Of a stretch of DNA of 64,000 nt, positions 55,661-64,000 are shown one piece after another. The stretch's first letter is position 1, and the number at the start of each line of letters is the position of its first letter. The notes beneath the pieces are model-generated. The model ran no database searches. It saw only the letters and a list, made by a program, of their open reading frames with translations, and was not told where the DNA came from. Location: contig NZ_CP141285.1 of assembly GCF_035319885.1 (NCBI RefSeq), forward strand, positions 1,612,001 through 1,676,000, in the 5' to 3' direction. Source of the stretch: Altererythrobacter sp. H2. Lineage in GTDB: Bacteria; Pseudomonadota; Alphaproteobacteria; Sphingomonadales; Sphingomonadaceae. A program made the position numbers and the translations under genes.

Positions 55661-56206
55661 ATGACGTCACTTCGAACCAAGGTGCTGGCTCTCGGTCTCG
55701 GGCTTGCAGCCCTTGCGCAGCACCAGGTTGCCTTTGCCCAGGCCGGCGCACAGGCTTGCATCGCGCAGGCCGATGTGTCCGACGCTGTTGTCTATGCCAT
55801 GCCGATCCTCACCAAGGCTGTGCAGACCAAATGTGAGGGAACGCTGTCATCTTCAGGTTTCATGGCCAGAAAAGGGACTGCATTCGTTGCGCCTTATCTG
55901 AAGCAACAGCCTGCGGCGTGGCCGGGAGCGCTGCGGATGCTGTCGCAGTTTGCCGGAACGGACAAAGACGGTGCGGAGATGATGGCGATGTTTGGCTCAC
56001 TCCCGGCTGAAACCGTCCGTCCGCTGTTCGACGCGATTATCGAGCAGAAGGTTGCCGAGGAAATCAAGGTTGCCGATTGCGGCAAGATCGAGCGCGGCGT
56101 GGAACTGCTGGCACCGCTTCCGCCGGAGAACGTCAGCGGGCTGGTGACCTTCCTGATGGACCTGGCCAAGGTTGACAATCCCAAGATCTGCCCGGCTACG
56201 AACTGA
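55661..56206 (+). CDS. Secreted protein of unknown function
   Basis: 181 residues. A signal peptide ends VAFAQ. The mature part is helical with three cysteines (ACIAQ, TKCEG, ADCGK) plus one near the end (ICPATN), compatible with two disulfides in the periplasm. Ribosome site AAGGAAGG in front of ATG 55661; overlaps the cinA-type gene (TGATG). Not recognised beyond a conserved hypothetical. Confidence 0.75.
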   Translation: MTSLRTKVLALGLGLAALAQHQVAFAQAGAQACIAQADVSDAVVYAMPILTKAVQTKCEGTLSSSGFMARKGTAFVAPYLKQQPAAWPGALRMLSQFAGTDKDGAEMMAMFGSLPAETVRPLFDAIIEQKVAEEIKVADCGKIERGVELLAPLPPENVSGLVTFLMDLAKVDNPKICPATN

Positions 56207-56706
56207 TGTCTGACGGCCTGCTTCCGCCGGAAATTCTCGACCTTGCCCGCAGGGTGGTTGAGGCCAACCTGGCTGCCGGGCGCAAGGTGGCGCTGGCGGA
56301 AAGCTGCACTGGCGGGCTGGTGGCCGGCGCCCTGACCGAGATCGCGGGCTCCTCTTCGGTTCTGGAGCGGGGCTACGTGACCTACTCCAACGAGTCCAAG
56401 ATGGAGATGCTCGGCGTGCCGAGCGACATCATCGAAACCTTCGGCGCGGTCTCCATCGCCTGCGCCTGGGCCATGGCAGAAGGGGCACTCAAGCGCAGCC
56501 ACGCGGACGTGGCGGTGGCCATCAGCGGCGTGGCCGGGCCCGGCGGCGGGACTCTGCACAAGCCGGTCGGCACGGTGGTGTTTGCCCGCGTGGTGCGCGG
56601 CGATGGTGGCAAGCCCGAAGGCGAACTGAAGAACTTCGGCGACCTGGGCCGCGCCGGGGTGCGCTGTCAGGCGACGCTTTGCGCGCTGGAATTGCTATTG
56701 CCGTAG
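56206..56706 (+). CDS. pncC: CinA C-terminal domain protein (NMN amidohydrolase PncC-like)
   Basis: 166 residues. ALAESCTGGLVAGALTEIAGSS (cut here to the first 20) with the catalytic Ser, the GYVTYSNESKMEMLGV block and AISGVAGPGGGT are diagnostic. Deamidates nicotinamide mononucleotide to nicotinate mononucleotide in NAD salvage. Last 40 bases overlap the convergent COQ10-type gene. Confidence 0.92.
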   Translation: MSDGLLPPEILDLARRVVEANLAAGRKVALAESCTGGLVAGALTEIAGSSSVLERGYVTYSNESKMEMLGVPSDIIETFGAVSIACAWAMAEGALKRSHADVAVAISGVAGPGGGTLHKPVGTVVFARVVRGDGGKPEGELKNFGDLGRAGVRCQATLCALELLLP

Positions 56707-57128
56707 AGCGCATCGGCGCGGGCTTCGAATGCGGTCACCATCTTGCGGAAAGCGCGGTCGAAATACTGCCCGGCCAGAGCTTCGAACACCCGGTTGCGGA
56801 AGGTGAATTCGACCTCGAAATCGATCCGGCAACCGCCTTCGGGCAGATCCTCGAACCGCCAGATGTTGTCGAGATCCCGCAGCGGCCCGTCGACGTAGAT
56901 GACTTCGATCTTGCCGGGCCGCTCTTTCAGGACGCGGGAGGTGAAACTCTCCCGCAGGCTCTTGAAGCCGACTACCATGTCGGCAATCATTTCGCTCTCG
57001 CTGTCAGACCGGATCCGGGTAGCCACCACCCAGGGCAGAAATTCCCTGTAGTTGGCCACATCGGCGACCAGATCGAACATCTGGGCCGCGCTGTAGGGCA
57101 CCGTCCTCTGTTCGCGGATGCCCGGCAT
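56667..57128 (-). CDS. START-like COQ10/RatA family protein (coenzyme Q-binding)
   Basis: 153 residues. Polyketide-cyclase/START fold with VPYSAAQMFDLVADVANYRE, FLPWVVATRI and VEFTFRNRVFEALAGQYFDR (both cut to 20). Members bind ubiquinone and help respiration (COQ10); E. coli RatA was described as a ribosome-binding toxin, which is not implied here. Start shares one base with the lipA stop (TGATG), so it is co-translated. Confidence 0.9.
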   Translation of the reverse strand: MPGIREQRTVPYSAAQMFDLVADVANYREFLPWVVATRIRSDSESEMIADMVVGFKSLRESFTSRVLKERPGKIEVIYVDGPLRDLDNIWRFEDLPEGGCRIDFEVEFTFRNRVFEALAGQYFDRAFRKMVTAFEARADALYGNSNSSAQSVA

Positions 57129-58069
57129 CAGCCGCGTCCTTTGGCCAGCTTTGTTTCGCGGGCGGCCTTCATCTGGGCGAAATCGTCGCCCGCATGGTAG
57201 CTCGACCGGGTCAGCGGGCTGGCTGCCACCTGCAGGAAGCCCTTTGCCCGCGCAATCGCGCCGTATGCGGCGAAGGCCTTGGGCGTGACGAAATCCTCGA
57301 CCTTGGCATGGCGCGGGGTCGGCTGGAGATATTGCCCCATGGTGATGAAATCGACATCGGCACTACGCATGTCATCCATCACCTGATGAACTTCCAGCCG
57401 CTGCTCACCCAGCCCCAGCATGATGCCGGACTTGGTGAAGATCATCGGATCGTGGTGCTTGACCTCTTCCAGCAGCCGGAGCGATGCGTAGTAACGCGCA
57501 CCGGGGCGAATGGTGGGATAGAGCCGGGGTACGGTTTCGAGGTTGTGGTTGTAGACATCCGGCCCGGCTTCGCAGATCGCCTCGACGGCCGGGCGCATCT
57601 TGCCCCTGAAATCGGGGGTCAGGATTTCGATCGTGGTGCCTGGTGTCTCGCGCCGCAGGGCCTTGATCACCTTGACGAACTGCCCCGCCCCGCCGTCTGG
57701 CAGGTCATCCCGGTCAACCGACGTGATGACGATGTGCTCGAGACCCATTTTGCCCGCCGCAATGGCGACATTGTCCGGTTCCATGGGATCGACCGTGCGG
57801 GGCATCCCCGTCTTGACGTTGCAGAACGCGCAGGCGCGGGTGCAAACGTCGCCCAGGATCATGACCGTCGCGTGCTTCTTGCTCCAGCACTCGCCGATAT
57901 TCGGGCAGGCGGCTTCCTCGCACACCGTGTTGAGATTGAGATCGCGCATCAGGCGGCGCGTCTCGTGATAGCCTTCGCTGGTCGGCGCCTTGACGCGGAT
58001 CCAGTCCGGCTTGCGCTGGCGTGCCGGACGCTCTGTTTCGGTCTGGGGTGCGCTCGAGAGGTCGTTCAT
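57128..58069 (-). CDS. lipA: Lipoyl synthase
   Basis: 313 residues from ATG 58069. Radical SAM enzyme: auxiliary cluster C-x4-C-x5-C as [15 protein letters not shown] cluster C-x3-C-x2-C as CTRACAFC, and the C-terminal RSSYHAGD with the conserved serine ligand. Inserts two sulfurs into octanoyl groups on the lipoyl domains of 2-oxoacid dehydrogenases. Confidence 0.97.
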   Translation of the reverse strand: MNDLSSAPQTETERPARQRKPDWIRVKAPTSEGYHETRRLMRDLNLNTVCEEAACPNIGECWSKKHATVMILGDVCTRACAFCNVKTGMPRTVDPMEPDNVAIAAGKMGLEHIVITSVDRDDLPDGGAGQFVKVIKALRRETPGTTIEILTPDFRGKMRPAVEAICEAGPDVYNHNLETVPRLYPTIRPGARYYASLRLLEEVKHHDPMIFTKSGIMLGLGEQRLEVHQVMDDMRSADVDFITMGQYLQPTPRHAKVEDFVTPKAFAAYGAIARAKGFLQVAASPLTRSSYHAGDDFAQMKAARETKLAKGRG

Positions 58070-58111
58070 GCCACGCCATCTAGGCTCGCCAAGGCACTGA
58101 CGCAATGGTGA

Positions 58112-58143
58112 GTATGGGGCGCGTATGGGGCGCGTATGGGGCG
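58112..58143. repeat. Three tandem 11-base repeats upstream of lipA and sbtA
   Basis: gtatggggcgc occurs at 58112-58122, 58123-58133 and nearly complete at 58134-58143. The period of 11 bases is one helical turn. The block lies between divergent lipA (start 58069) and sbtA (start 58227). Direct repeats of this period are typical of OmpR/PhoB-class sites, but no regulator is known here. Confidence 0.5.
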
Positions 58144-58226
58144 TTTATCGGGCGTTTCTGACAGGGTGTGGGGAAGAAACCGCCTGCAGGATTGCCGTAA
58201 CGGCAAGCCTCGATTAGCGGAGCACC

Positions 58227-59210
58227 ATGGACGCGACAGTTATCCAGACTTTCACCTCTCCGGTCGTGCTGTTCTTTGTGCTGGGGCTGCTTGCGGCGTT
58301 TGCGAGGTCGGACCTCGCGATTCCTGAGGCCATTGCCAAGGGCATGTCGCTCTATCTCATGGCCGCCATCGGGCTGAAGGGCGGCGTGGCGGTGGCAGAG
58401 TCCGGCATTGATTCGAGCGTGCTGAGCGCCCTGCTGATCGGAGTGGCAGCCAGTTTTCTGCTGCCGCTGATTGCCAATGCGCTGCTGCGCGGCTTTGGCA
58501 AGCTCGACCGCATCAACGCGGGCGCAGTGGCAGCCCATTACGGGTCAGTCAGTGTGGTGACCTATGTCACCGCGGTCGAGATCCTCACGGCGTCGTCGCT
58601 GGTTCCGCAGGGGTACATGGTCGCGGTACTTGCCGCGATGGAGACGCCGGCGATCCTCACCGGTCTGCTTCTGGCGCGCGGATTGGCCAGCCAGCCAGGG
58701 CGTGGACGGGGCGAACTGTTCCACGAAGTGTTCCTCAACGCTTCGGTCGTGCTGCTGCTGGGCGCCTTTGCGATCGGCATGATCGCGGGGCCGGATGGCT
58801 TTGCCGAGGTATCACCGTTCTTCAATGCGGGCTTCAAGGGCGTCTTGTGTCTGTTCCTGCTCGACATGGGCCTGATTGCCGCGCGGCGGATGATGGCCTC
58901 AAGATCGGTCACCTGGCGGCTCGCCACGATTGCCATCGCGCTGCCCCTGGTCAATGGCGCGCTCGGAACGCTGGCGGGCCATGCGATCGGGCTGGACCTG
59001 GGCTCGACCGCTGCCTTCGGGGTCCTGTGCGCCAGCGCCAGCTATATCGCGGTGCCGGCGGCCATGCGCCTTGCCCTGCCTGAAGCGGATCCGGGCATTT
59101 ACCTGACCATGTCGCTCAGCATCACTTTCCCGTTCAACATTCTCGTCAACATTGGCCTCATCACTGCATTTGCGACCATGCTGGCGGGAGAAGCCGCACC
59201 ATTCCCATGA
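58227..59210 (+). CDS. sbtA: Sodium-dependent bicarbonate transporter SbtA-like permease
   Basis: 327 residues, about ten membrane segments (LFFVLGLLAAFARSDL, SALLIGVAASFLLPLIANAL and later). Matches the SbtA/DUF897 fold: SDLAIPEAIAKGMSLYLM, AAHYGSVSVVTYVTA, and a second half with SASYIAVPAAMRLALPEADP. SbtA imports bicarbonate with sodium in cyanobacteria and is gated by its PII-like partner SbtB. Followed 13 bases on by the sbtB-like gene and then by a carbonic anhydrase, which supports the assignment. Confidence 0.9.
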   Translation: MDATVIQTFTSPVVLFFVLGLLAAFARSDLAIPEAIAKGMSLYLMAAIGLKGGVAVAESGIDSSVLSALLIGVAASFLLPLIANALLRGFGKLDRINAGAVAAHYGSVSVVTYVTAVEILTASSLVPQGYMVAVLAAMETPAILTGLLLARGLASQPGRGRGELFHEVFLNASVVLLLGAFAIGMIAGPDGFAEVSPFFNAGFKGVLCLFLLDMGLIAARRMMASRSVTWRLATIAIALPLVNGALGTLAGHAIGLDLGSTAAFGVLCASASYIAVPAAMRLALPEADPGIYLTMSLSITFPFNILVNIGLITAFATMLAGEAAPFP

Positions 59211-59223
59211 TAGAAGCTGCCCC

Positions 59224-59532
59224 ATGATCGAAACCGTCATCCGCAAGCGGATCGAAATCCTCGCCGATTCGGCTCTCGCCCGCCGGGTGACAGACGCGAT
59301 CGACCGCGCCGGGATAACCGGCTGGACGGTCACTCCGGTGACCTCCGGCAAGGGGCGTGACGGGCAGTGGCGCGAAGAGCGGGTGCTGGGCACCGACAAG
59401 GTCTTCGTCCTCACCATTGCGCCGCAGGAAAAGGCCATGGCGCTGGCGGAAGACCTCGCCCCGATCCTTTCCAGCCATGGCCTGCTGCTGACCATGTGGG
59501 ACGTCGAGGTTATCCGGGGGGAGCGGTTCTGA
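59224..59532 (+). CDS. sbtB: PII-like protein, SbtB type
   Basis: 102 residues from ATG 59224. Ferredoxin-like PII fold: KRIEILADSALARRVTDAID, then GITGWTVTPVTSGKGRDG in the T-loop region (trimmed), VFVLTIAPQEKAMALAEDL and a final strand LLTMWDVEVIRGERF. It lacks the uridylylation tyrosine context of GlnB. In cyanobacteria SbtB binds adenylate nucleotides and inhibits SbtA; a similar gating role is likely. Stop and next start overlap (TGATG). Confidence 0.85.
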   Translation: MIETVIRKRIEILADSALARRVTDAIDRAGITGWTVTPVTSGKGRDGQWREERVLGTDKVFVLTIAPQEKAMALAEDLAPILSSHGLLLTMWDVEVIRGERF

Positions 59533-60173
59533 TGCCAGAGTTTTCCCAGCTTCTCGAAGGTTACCGCCGGTTCCGCGAACACGGCTATCCCCAGCAGCGC
59601 GCCCGGTTTGACCGCCTTGCGGCAGAAGGACAGAGCCCCAAGTTGATGATCATCGGCTGCTCGGACAGCCGGGTCGATCCCGCCCAGATATTCGACGTCG
59701 ATCCGGGCGAGATTTTCGTGGTCCGCAATGTCGCCGCACTGGTCCCTCCATTCGAGACTTCACCGGGCCTGCACGGCGTTTCGGCCGCGCTGGAATTTGC
59801 GGTCCAGGTGCTCAGGGTGCGGCAGATCGTGGTCATGGGGCATGGCATGTGCGGCGGTTGCCGCGCTGCGCTGACTCAGGAACTGCACGGCGCCCGGCCC
59901 GGCGAAGGCGGCTTCATCGCCGACTGGATCCACCTGCTCGACGAGGCGCGTGCTCCGATTGCAGCCATGCACGGAACCGAAGGGCGCGAGGCCGAGCGGG
60001 CGATGGAACTGGCCGGGGTCCGGGTCAGCCTCGACAATCTGCGCACCTTCCCTTGCATCCGTGAGAAGGAGGCGAACGGAGAGCTGAAGCTGCGCGGCAC
60101 ATTCTTCGCGATTTCCGAAGGCGTGCTGCACGTGCTTAACGATGACACCGGGGATTTCGAGCCGGTCAGCTAA
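59532..60173 (+). CDS. Beta-class carbonic anhydrase
   Basis: 213 residues from ATG 59532. Zinc ligands are Cys in IIGCSDSRVDP and the His and Cys of MGHGMCGGC; CSDSR supplies the Asp-Arg dyad. Interconverts CO2 and bicarbonate in the cytoplasm. No signal peptide. Third gene of the SbtA-SbtB operon, where it would equilibrate imported bicarbonate. Confidence 0.95.
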   Translation: MPEFSQLLEGYRRFREHGYPQQRARFDRLAAEGQSPKLMIIGCSDSRVDPAQIFDVDPGEIFVVRNVAALVPPFETSPGLHGVSAALEFAVQVLRVRQIVVMGHGMCGGCRAALTQELHGARPGEGGFIADWIHLLDEARAPIAAMHGTEGREAERAMELAGVRVSLDNLRTFPCIREKEANGELKLRGTFFAISEGVLHVLNDDTGDFEPVS

Positions 60174-60213
60174 CGTGCTTGCACTCTGAGGGTGTCGCAG
60201 TCAGGAGTAACCG

Positions 60214-60942
60214 ATGGCTGAAACTTCCCTCAAGAATATCGCTCTGCTGATCGATGCCGACAACACCTCGCCCAAGGGCATCGACCCGGTGCTTACGGTC
60301 ATGGCCGAACTGGGGCAGGTGAACATCAAGCGGGCCTATGGCAACTTTGCCAAGAACAACCTGGCCCGGTGGGACCAGATCACCCACAAATACGGAATTA
60401 GGCCGCAGCAGCAGTTTGACCTGACCGCAGGCAAGAACGCGACTGACATGGCGATGACCATCGACGCGATCGACCTGTTGTATCAGGGCAAGGTGGACGG
60501 GTTCGGGATCATGAGTTCTGACAGCGACTTCACCCCTCTGGTGACGCGGCTGCGGCAGGATGGCCTGATCGTCTACGGCTTTGGCAGCAAGGAAAAGACC
60601 CCGGTCGCGTTCCAGTCCGCCTGCACCCGGTTCATCGATATCGATGCGCTGATACGTGACGCCAAGGACGAACCCGAACCGGGCAAGCCGGTTGCCACAC
60701 CTGCCAAGGCGGTGATCGATGAAGACCTGATCGAATTGCTTGGCACGGCCTGGAAAGCGGCCAAGCGCGACGAGAACGGCTTTGCCTCGCTCAGCGAGAT
60801 CGGCAAGATTGCCGGCAACCGGTCAAGCTTCGACGTGCGCAACTTCGGCTACAAACGCCTGTCCGATCTGTTCGCGACGCTGGACCAGTTCAAGGTGGAG
60901 CGACGGGAGAACGGCCACTATTACGCGCGCCGCCTGCGCTGA
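60214..60942 (+). CDS. NYN-domain nuclease with OST-HTH/LOTUS domain
   Basis: 242 residues. N-terminal NYN/PIN-like domain with acidic metal ligands: IALLIDADNTS, KNATDMAMTIDAIDL and IMSSDSDFTPLVTRLRQDG (trimmed). C-terminal OST-HTH/LOTUS winged helix (FASLSEIGKIAGNRSSFDVR, cut at 20, and YKRLSDLFATLDQFKVE). LabA/DUF88-like proteins process or bind RNA; LOTUS domains bind G-rich RNA in known cases. Function in bacteria is poorly known. Stands alone, ahead of a bidirectional terminator. Confidence 0.9.
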   Translation: MAETSLKNIALLIDADNTSPKGIDPVLTVMAELGQVNIKRAYGNFAKNNLARWDQITHKYGIRPQQQFDLTAGKNATDMAMTIDAIDLLYQGKVDGFGIMSSDSDFTPLVTRLRQDGLIVYGFGSKEKTPVAFQSACTRFIDIDALIRDAKDEPEPGKPVATPAKAVIDEDLIELLGTAWKAAKRDENGFASLSEIGKIAGNRSSFDVRNFGYKRLSDLFATLDQFKVERRENGHYYARRLR

Positions 60943-60950
60943 CACGAAAA

Positions 60951-60992
60951 AGGGGCACGGGACCGATTGCCCCGCGCCCCTCTTCGGTTTTT
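60951..60992. terminator. Bidirectional intrinsic terminator
   Basis: Stem aggggcacggg (60951-60961) and cccgcgcccct (60971-60981) with one mismatch and a nine-base loop. Five T at 60988-60992 serve the plus strand; the A-run at 60947-60951 gives T on the minus strand. It lies between the convergent NYN gene and the exported TPR-like gene. Confidence 0.75.
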
Positions 60993-61008
60993 ACCGCTTG
61001 CTCAGCGG

Positions 61009-62343
61009 TCAGGTTGCCGGAGCGGACTTCTGCTGAGCGTAGAGCGTCCAGAGATCGGCGATGTTTTTGCGCGAGCCATCCACCTTGGCGAAGGTTTCGA
61101 TCGCCTCGGCTGTCTTGCCCTGCTCAGCCTGAGCAATGCCGAGCCGGGTCAGCACACGGCCAAGGTCAGCCCCGGGCTTGGTCGCAGCGATGGAATACAT
61201 CGCTTCGGCCTTGGCCCAGTCCTGGTAGCTGAGGAAAGCATCGCCCGCAGCCGTTGCCGTCAGGGCGGTCGAACCCGGCTTCATGGCGTCGCGCTCAAGC
61301 GCCGGCATGTCTGCCCGGTCTGCGGCAATCCGCGCATTGGCAATCGTGCTGGCTTCGTTGACGAACACATCACCCGAGGTGAGCTTGCCGGACGAAACAC
61401 CCGCCTCGACTACCCGCTTGACCTCGCCCGGCAGGCGCCTTGGATCGGCGGCCTCGATGTAATCGACATAGGACCGGGTATCACGCAGGGCGTTGGTGCG
61501 CGCGGCAAGGCGAAGCAGGTCCAGCGTGTGCTGGGCATCGTAATCGACCATGTTGCGCTGGATCGCGATTGCGTCGCCCCAGCTGGTGTCAGACGGGAAG
61601 TGCCTCACGAACAGCGTGCCGAATTCGACTGCTGAGTCGGCCTGGCCGTTGGTGTAAGCCACCGACAAGCCGCGGGTAATCCACGATTGCGGCACCGGTT
61701 GGCCAGCGGCCACGCGCTGGGCAATCTGCTGGCGCAGGTAATCGAACCCGCCGGCATAGTTTTCTGCATCGAAATAGGTCTCGGCCATCATGCCGCGCAT
61801 GTCGTCAGGGCCGAAAGTGCGGGTCGTCCCGTCTGTCAGCTTGCCTTCGAAAGTATGGCCGAGGTCGATGGCGGACGCGAGATATTTGCGAGCGGACTCG
61901 GCATTTCCGGCCTGCGACGCCAGCTGATAGGCGATGTAATTGAACTGTCCCAGCTTGGCCGGATCGGTCTTGCCGCTGGCGATCATCATTTCCACGCCCT
62001 GCATCTGCAAGGCCTGATCGGACAGGGCTGCACCGAGATTGAACACCAGGCCGCCTGCCGCATTGCGATCATCATCGGTTTCGATGGCGGCCAGCACCGT
62101 CGGCACCTGGGCCTTGGCACCCTGGTTGTCGCCAGACTTGGTCAAAGCCTCCGCCGCAGTATAAGCGGCAATGAAGCCCTTGGAATAGTTGGGCTTGCCC
62201 GAGGTATCTTCCTTCTTCTTCTTTTGCGCGGCAGCCGGCGCCTCAAGCGCGACCATGCCGAGCGCGCTGCCGCACATCAGGGCAAGGGCGAGCGCCGCAC
62301 TGGCTCCCGGACGGCGGCTGGTGTTGCGGGTAAATGCGAACAT
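61009..62343 (-). CDS. Exported helical-repeat (TPR-like) protein of unknown function
   Basis: 444 residues from ATG 62343 (alternative start 62358). The signal peptide ends APAAAQ, followed by a lysine run KKKKE and then helical repeats resembling TPRs (FNYIAYQLASQAGNAESARK, cut at 20; LGIAQAEQGKTAEAIETFAK). No catalytic motif. Probably a periplasmic scaffold protein, commonly annotated hypothetical in sphingomonads. Divergent from gyrA. Confidence 0.75.
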   Translation of the reverse strand: MFAFTRNTSRRPGASAALALALMCGSALGMVALEAPAAAQKKKKEDTSGKPNYSKGFIAAYTAAEALTKSGDNQGAKAQVPTVLAAIETDDDRNAAGGLVFNLGAALSDQALQMQGVEMMIASGKTDPAKLGQFNYIAYQLASQAGNAESARKYLASAIDLGHTFEGKLTDGTTRTFGPDDMRGMMAETYFDAENYAGGFDYLRQQIAQRVAAGQPVPQSWITRGLSVAYTNGQADSAVEFGTLFVRHFPSDTSWGDAIAIQRNMVDYDAQHTLDLLRLAARTNALRDTRSYVDYIEAADPRRLPGEVKRVVEAGVSSGKLTSGDVFVNEASTIANARIAADRADMPALERDAMKPGSTALTATAAGDAFLSYQDWAKAEAMYSIAATKPGADLGRVLTRLGIAQAEQGKTAEAIETFAKVDGSRKNIADLWTLYAQQKSAPAT

Positions 62344-62640
62344 CTGGGTGTCTCCCAAGGGTAGTTAAAAGGTGTGTCTGGCAGGGTCGTAGCCTGGCGA
62401 CTTGCTAGTGCCGCGTCAGCCCCCGCATTGCAACGGCCTATCGCCGCCCCGGGCTGAACGCGCTTTGAATGGCCTGTGCAGGTGCGGTTCGGACCGGGCG
62501 CTTCGGCAACCCCAGCGAGGTGTGGAAAAATTCGCCGCGTGCCAGCGATTTGGCAAGACGAAGGTGGCGATTTGCGCCCCCTTCACCTAGGGTGGATTTT
62601 CGCAGGAAAACCTGTCCGCAATGACGGAAATGGAACTATC
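62344..62640. promoter_or_regulatory. Intergenic region ahead of gyrA
   Basis: Just under 300 bases of non-coding sequence carrying the divergent promoters of gyrA and the exported TPR-like gene. A caccta-gggtg inverted repeat lies near 62584-62594. No confident -35/-10 pair or known regulatory motif is seen. Confidence 0.3.
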
Positions 62641-64000
62641 TTGACCGACGCCACCGATACCCTTTCCCCGCCATCCGCGCCTGACGAATTCGAACGGATC
62701 GATATCGTCGACGAGATGAAGACCAGCTACCTCGATTACGCGATGAGCGTGATCGTGAGCCGCGCCCTGCCCGACGTGCGCGATGGTCTGAAACCGGTGC
62801 ATCGGCGCATCCTGTTCGCCAGCCAGGAAGGCGGCTTTGTCGCCGGGCGGCCCTATCGCAAGAGCGCCAAGATCGTTGGTGACGTGATGGGTAACTACCA
62901 CCCGCACGGCGATTCCGCGATCTACGAAGCCTTGGCGCGGATGACGCAGGACTGGTCGATGCGGGTGCCGCTGGTCGATGGTCAGGGCAACTTCGGCTCG
63001 ATGGACCCCGATCCGCCGGCCTCGATGCGTTACACCGAAGCGCGCCTCGCCCGCGTCGCCAACAGCCTGCTCGACGATCTTGACAAGGACACCGTCGATT
63101 TCGCTGAAAACTATGATGGTTCCCGGCAGGAGCCGACCGTTCTGCCGGCCCGCTTCCCCAACCTGCTGGTCAATGGCGCAGGCGGGATCGCGGTCGGCAT
63201 GGCGACCAATATCCCGCCGCACAACCTGGGCGAAGTGATCGACGGCTGCCTCGCCTATATGGAGAACCCGTTCATCACCAGCGAGGAGCTGTTCCAGATC
63301 ATTCCCGGCCCGGACTTTCCCACGGCCCCGCTGATCCTGGGTCAGTCTGGCGCCCGCTCTGCCTATACCACCGGTCGCGGCTCGATCATCATGCGGGCGC
63401 GCCACATGATCGAGAAATCGCGCGGTGACCGCGAAAGCATCGTGCTGACTTCGATGCCTTACCAGGTCGGCAAGTCCGGCCTGGTCGAGAAGATCGCGGA
63501 AGCAGCCAAGGACAAGCGGATCGAAGGCGTTTCCGACATCCGCGACGAATCCAGCCGCGAAGGCGTGCGGGTGGTGGTGGACCTGAAACGCGACGCGACG
63601 GCAGAAGTCGTGCTCAACCAGATCTGGCGCTTTACCCCTGCCCAGTCGAGCTTCCCGGCCAACATGCTGGCGATCCGGGGCGGTCGCCCCGAAACGCTGA
63701 CCCTGCGCGACATCATTCAGGCGTTCATCACCTTCCGCGAGGAAGTGATCACCCGCCGTACCAAGTTCGAGCTGAACAAGGCGCGCGAGCGGGCGCATAT
63801 CTTGCTGGGCCTGGTCGTGGCAGTGTCCAACCTTGACGAGATCGTCGCGATCATCCGCGGGTCGTCCAACCCGGCCGAGGCGAGGGGCAAGCTGCTGGTG
63901 CGCGAATGGCCTATCGGCAACATCGCCCAGTACATCCGCCTGGTCGAGGCGATCGAGCCCGATGCCGAACAATCCGGCGGTACCTACCGTTTGAGCGAGC
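62641..64000 (+). CDS. gyrA: DNA gyrase subunit A, 3'-truncated by window edge
   Basis: At least 453 residues from TTG 62641 (GGA seven bases upstream; no in-frame ATG before it). GyrA signatures: [21 protein letters not shown] (trimmed), [20 protein letters not shown] and the catalytic Tyr131 in [11 protein letters not shown]. Assigned to GyrA rather than ParC because of the [13 protein letters not shown] and [14 protein letters not shown] blocks. The quinolone pocket reads D91-S92-A93-I94-Y95-E96, so the usual Ser and acidic positions are kept. Introduces negative supercoils with GyrB. The C-terminal beta-pinwheel is outside the window. Confidence 0.95.
   Translation, partial: MTDATDTLSPPSAPDEFERIDIVDEMKTSYLDYAMSVIVSRALPDVRDGLKPVHRRILFASQEGGFVAGRPYRKSAKIVGDVMGNYHPHGDSAIYEALARMTQDWSMRVPLVDGQGNFGSMDPDPPASMRYTEARLARVANSLLDDLDKDTVDFAENYDGSRQEPTVLPARFPNLLVNGAGGIAVGMATNIPPHNLGEVIDGCLAYMENPFITSEELFQIIPGPDFPTAPLILGQSGARSAYTTGRGSIIMRARHMIEKSRGDRESIVLTSMPYQVGKSGLVEKIAEAAKDKRIEGVSDIRDESSREGVRVVVDLKRDATAEVVLNQIWRFTPAQSSFPANMLAIRGGRPETLTLRDIIQAFITFREEVITRRTKFELNKARERAHILLGLVVAVSNLDEIVAIIRGSSNPAEARGKLLVREWPIGNIAQYIRLVEAIEPDAEQSGGTYRLSE

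Noticed and set aside
56667-57128. Calling the START-domain protein a toxin (RatA) with an antitoxin partner
   Set aside because: It is co-translated with lipA and no antitoxin gene is present; the COQ10-type role fits alphaproteobacteria better.
62587-63972. 461-codon minus-strand frame opposite gyrA
   Set aside because: Antisense shadow of the conserved gyrA frame.
62641-64000. ParC (topoisomerase IV) identity for the last gene
   Set aside because: The helix around [13 protein letters not shown] and the SMDPDPPA block fit GyrA better.

Overview
The window is GC-rich chromosomal DNA of an alphaproteobacterium, most probably of the Sphingomonadales (Erythrobacteraceae-like). This rests on the dusB-ntrBC-ntrYX-hfq-hflX order, the fused two-domain Hfq, the fused IspDF, the short MetRS lacking visible zinc cysteines, and a TonB receptor paired with a GntR-controlled catabolic operon. 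The assignment is inference; no 16S gene is present.

Layout. (1) 1-10338 (+): a two-partner secretion set made of a TpsB-type transporter (5' part outside the window), a 2100-residue glycine-rich TpsA-type exoprotein and an exported TPR-CHAT putative peptidase. (2) 10360-20028 (-): a five-gene operon of exported DUF11-type repeat proteins, one of them a 1688-residue fusion to a predicted outer-membrane barrel. It converges on the TPS set with a 21-base gap. Together these form the most unusual region, a candidate uncharacterised cell-surface system. (3) 20113-25150: a 5.0-kb integrative element inserted in the 3' end of tRNA-Ser(UGA). It is bounded by a 14-base direct repeat and carries a tyrosine integrase, an ArdC-type antirestriction protein and two divergent AT-richer genes of unknown function. 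(4) 25357-33474 (+): MltB-like transglycosylase, SPOR/RlpA-like lipoprotein, DacC-like carboxypeptidase, tmk, holB, metG, tatD, a PhnP-like hydrolase and a 56-residue membrane protein. (5) 33510-33537: a 28-base dif-like XerC/XerD site between converging genes. Gene orientation flips around it, as expected at a replication terminus. (6) 33554-45174: an SDR gene, mazG, and a six-gene GntR-controlled catabolic operon (HMG-CoA-lyase-like, hydantoinase A and B, CaiB-type CoA-transferase, isochorismatase-type hydrolase) divergent from a TonB receptor, with palindromic operators. (7) 45203-54427 (-): the nitrogen-regulation operon dusB-ntrB-ntrC-ntrY-ntrX-hfq-hflX. (8) 54505-58069: ispDF, a secreted unknown, a CinA/PncC-type amidase, a COQ10/RatA-type protein and lipA. 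(9) 58227-60173: an SbtA-SbtB-carbonic anhydrase operon. (10) A NYN/LOTUS RNA-processing protein, an exported TPR-like protein and the 5' part of gyrA.

How the genes work together. The envelope genes of region 4 remodel peptidoglycan. The Ntr operon couples nitrogen sensing with sRNA and ribosome-rescue functions (Hfq, HflX). The SbtA/B-carbonic anhydrase set should raise cytoplasmic bicarbonate for carboxylases. The GntR operon plus TonB receptor looks like uptake and ATP-dependent ring opening of an unknown cyclic amide or imide, followed by CoA activation and C-C cleavage. The TPS/CHAT and DUF11/barrel sets would act at or outside the outer membrane.
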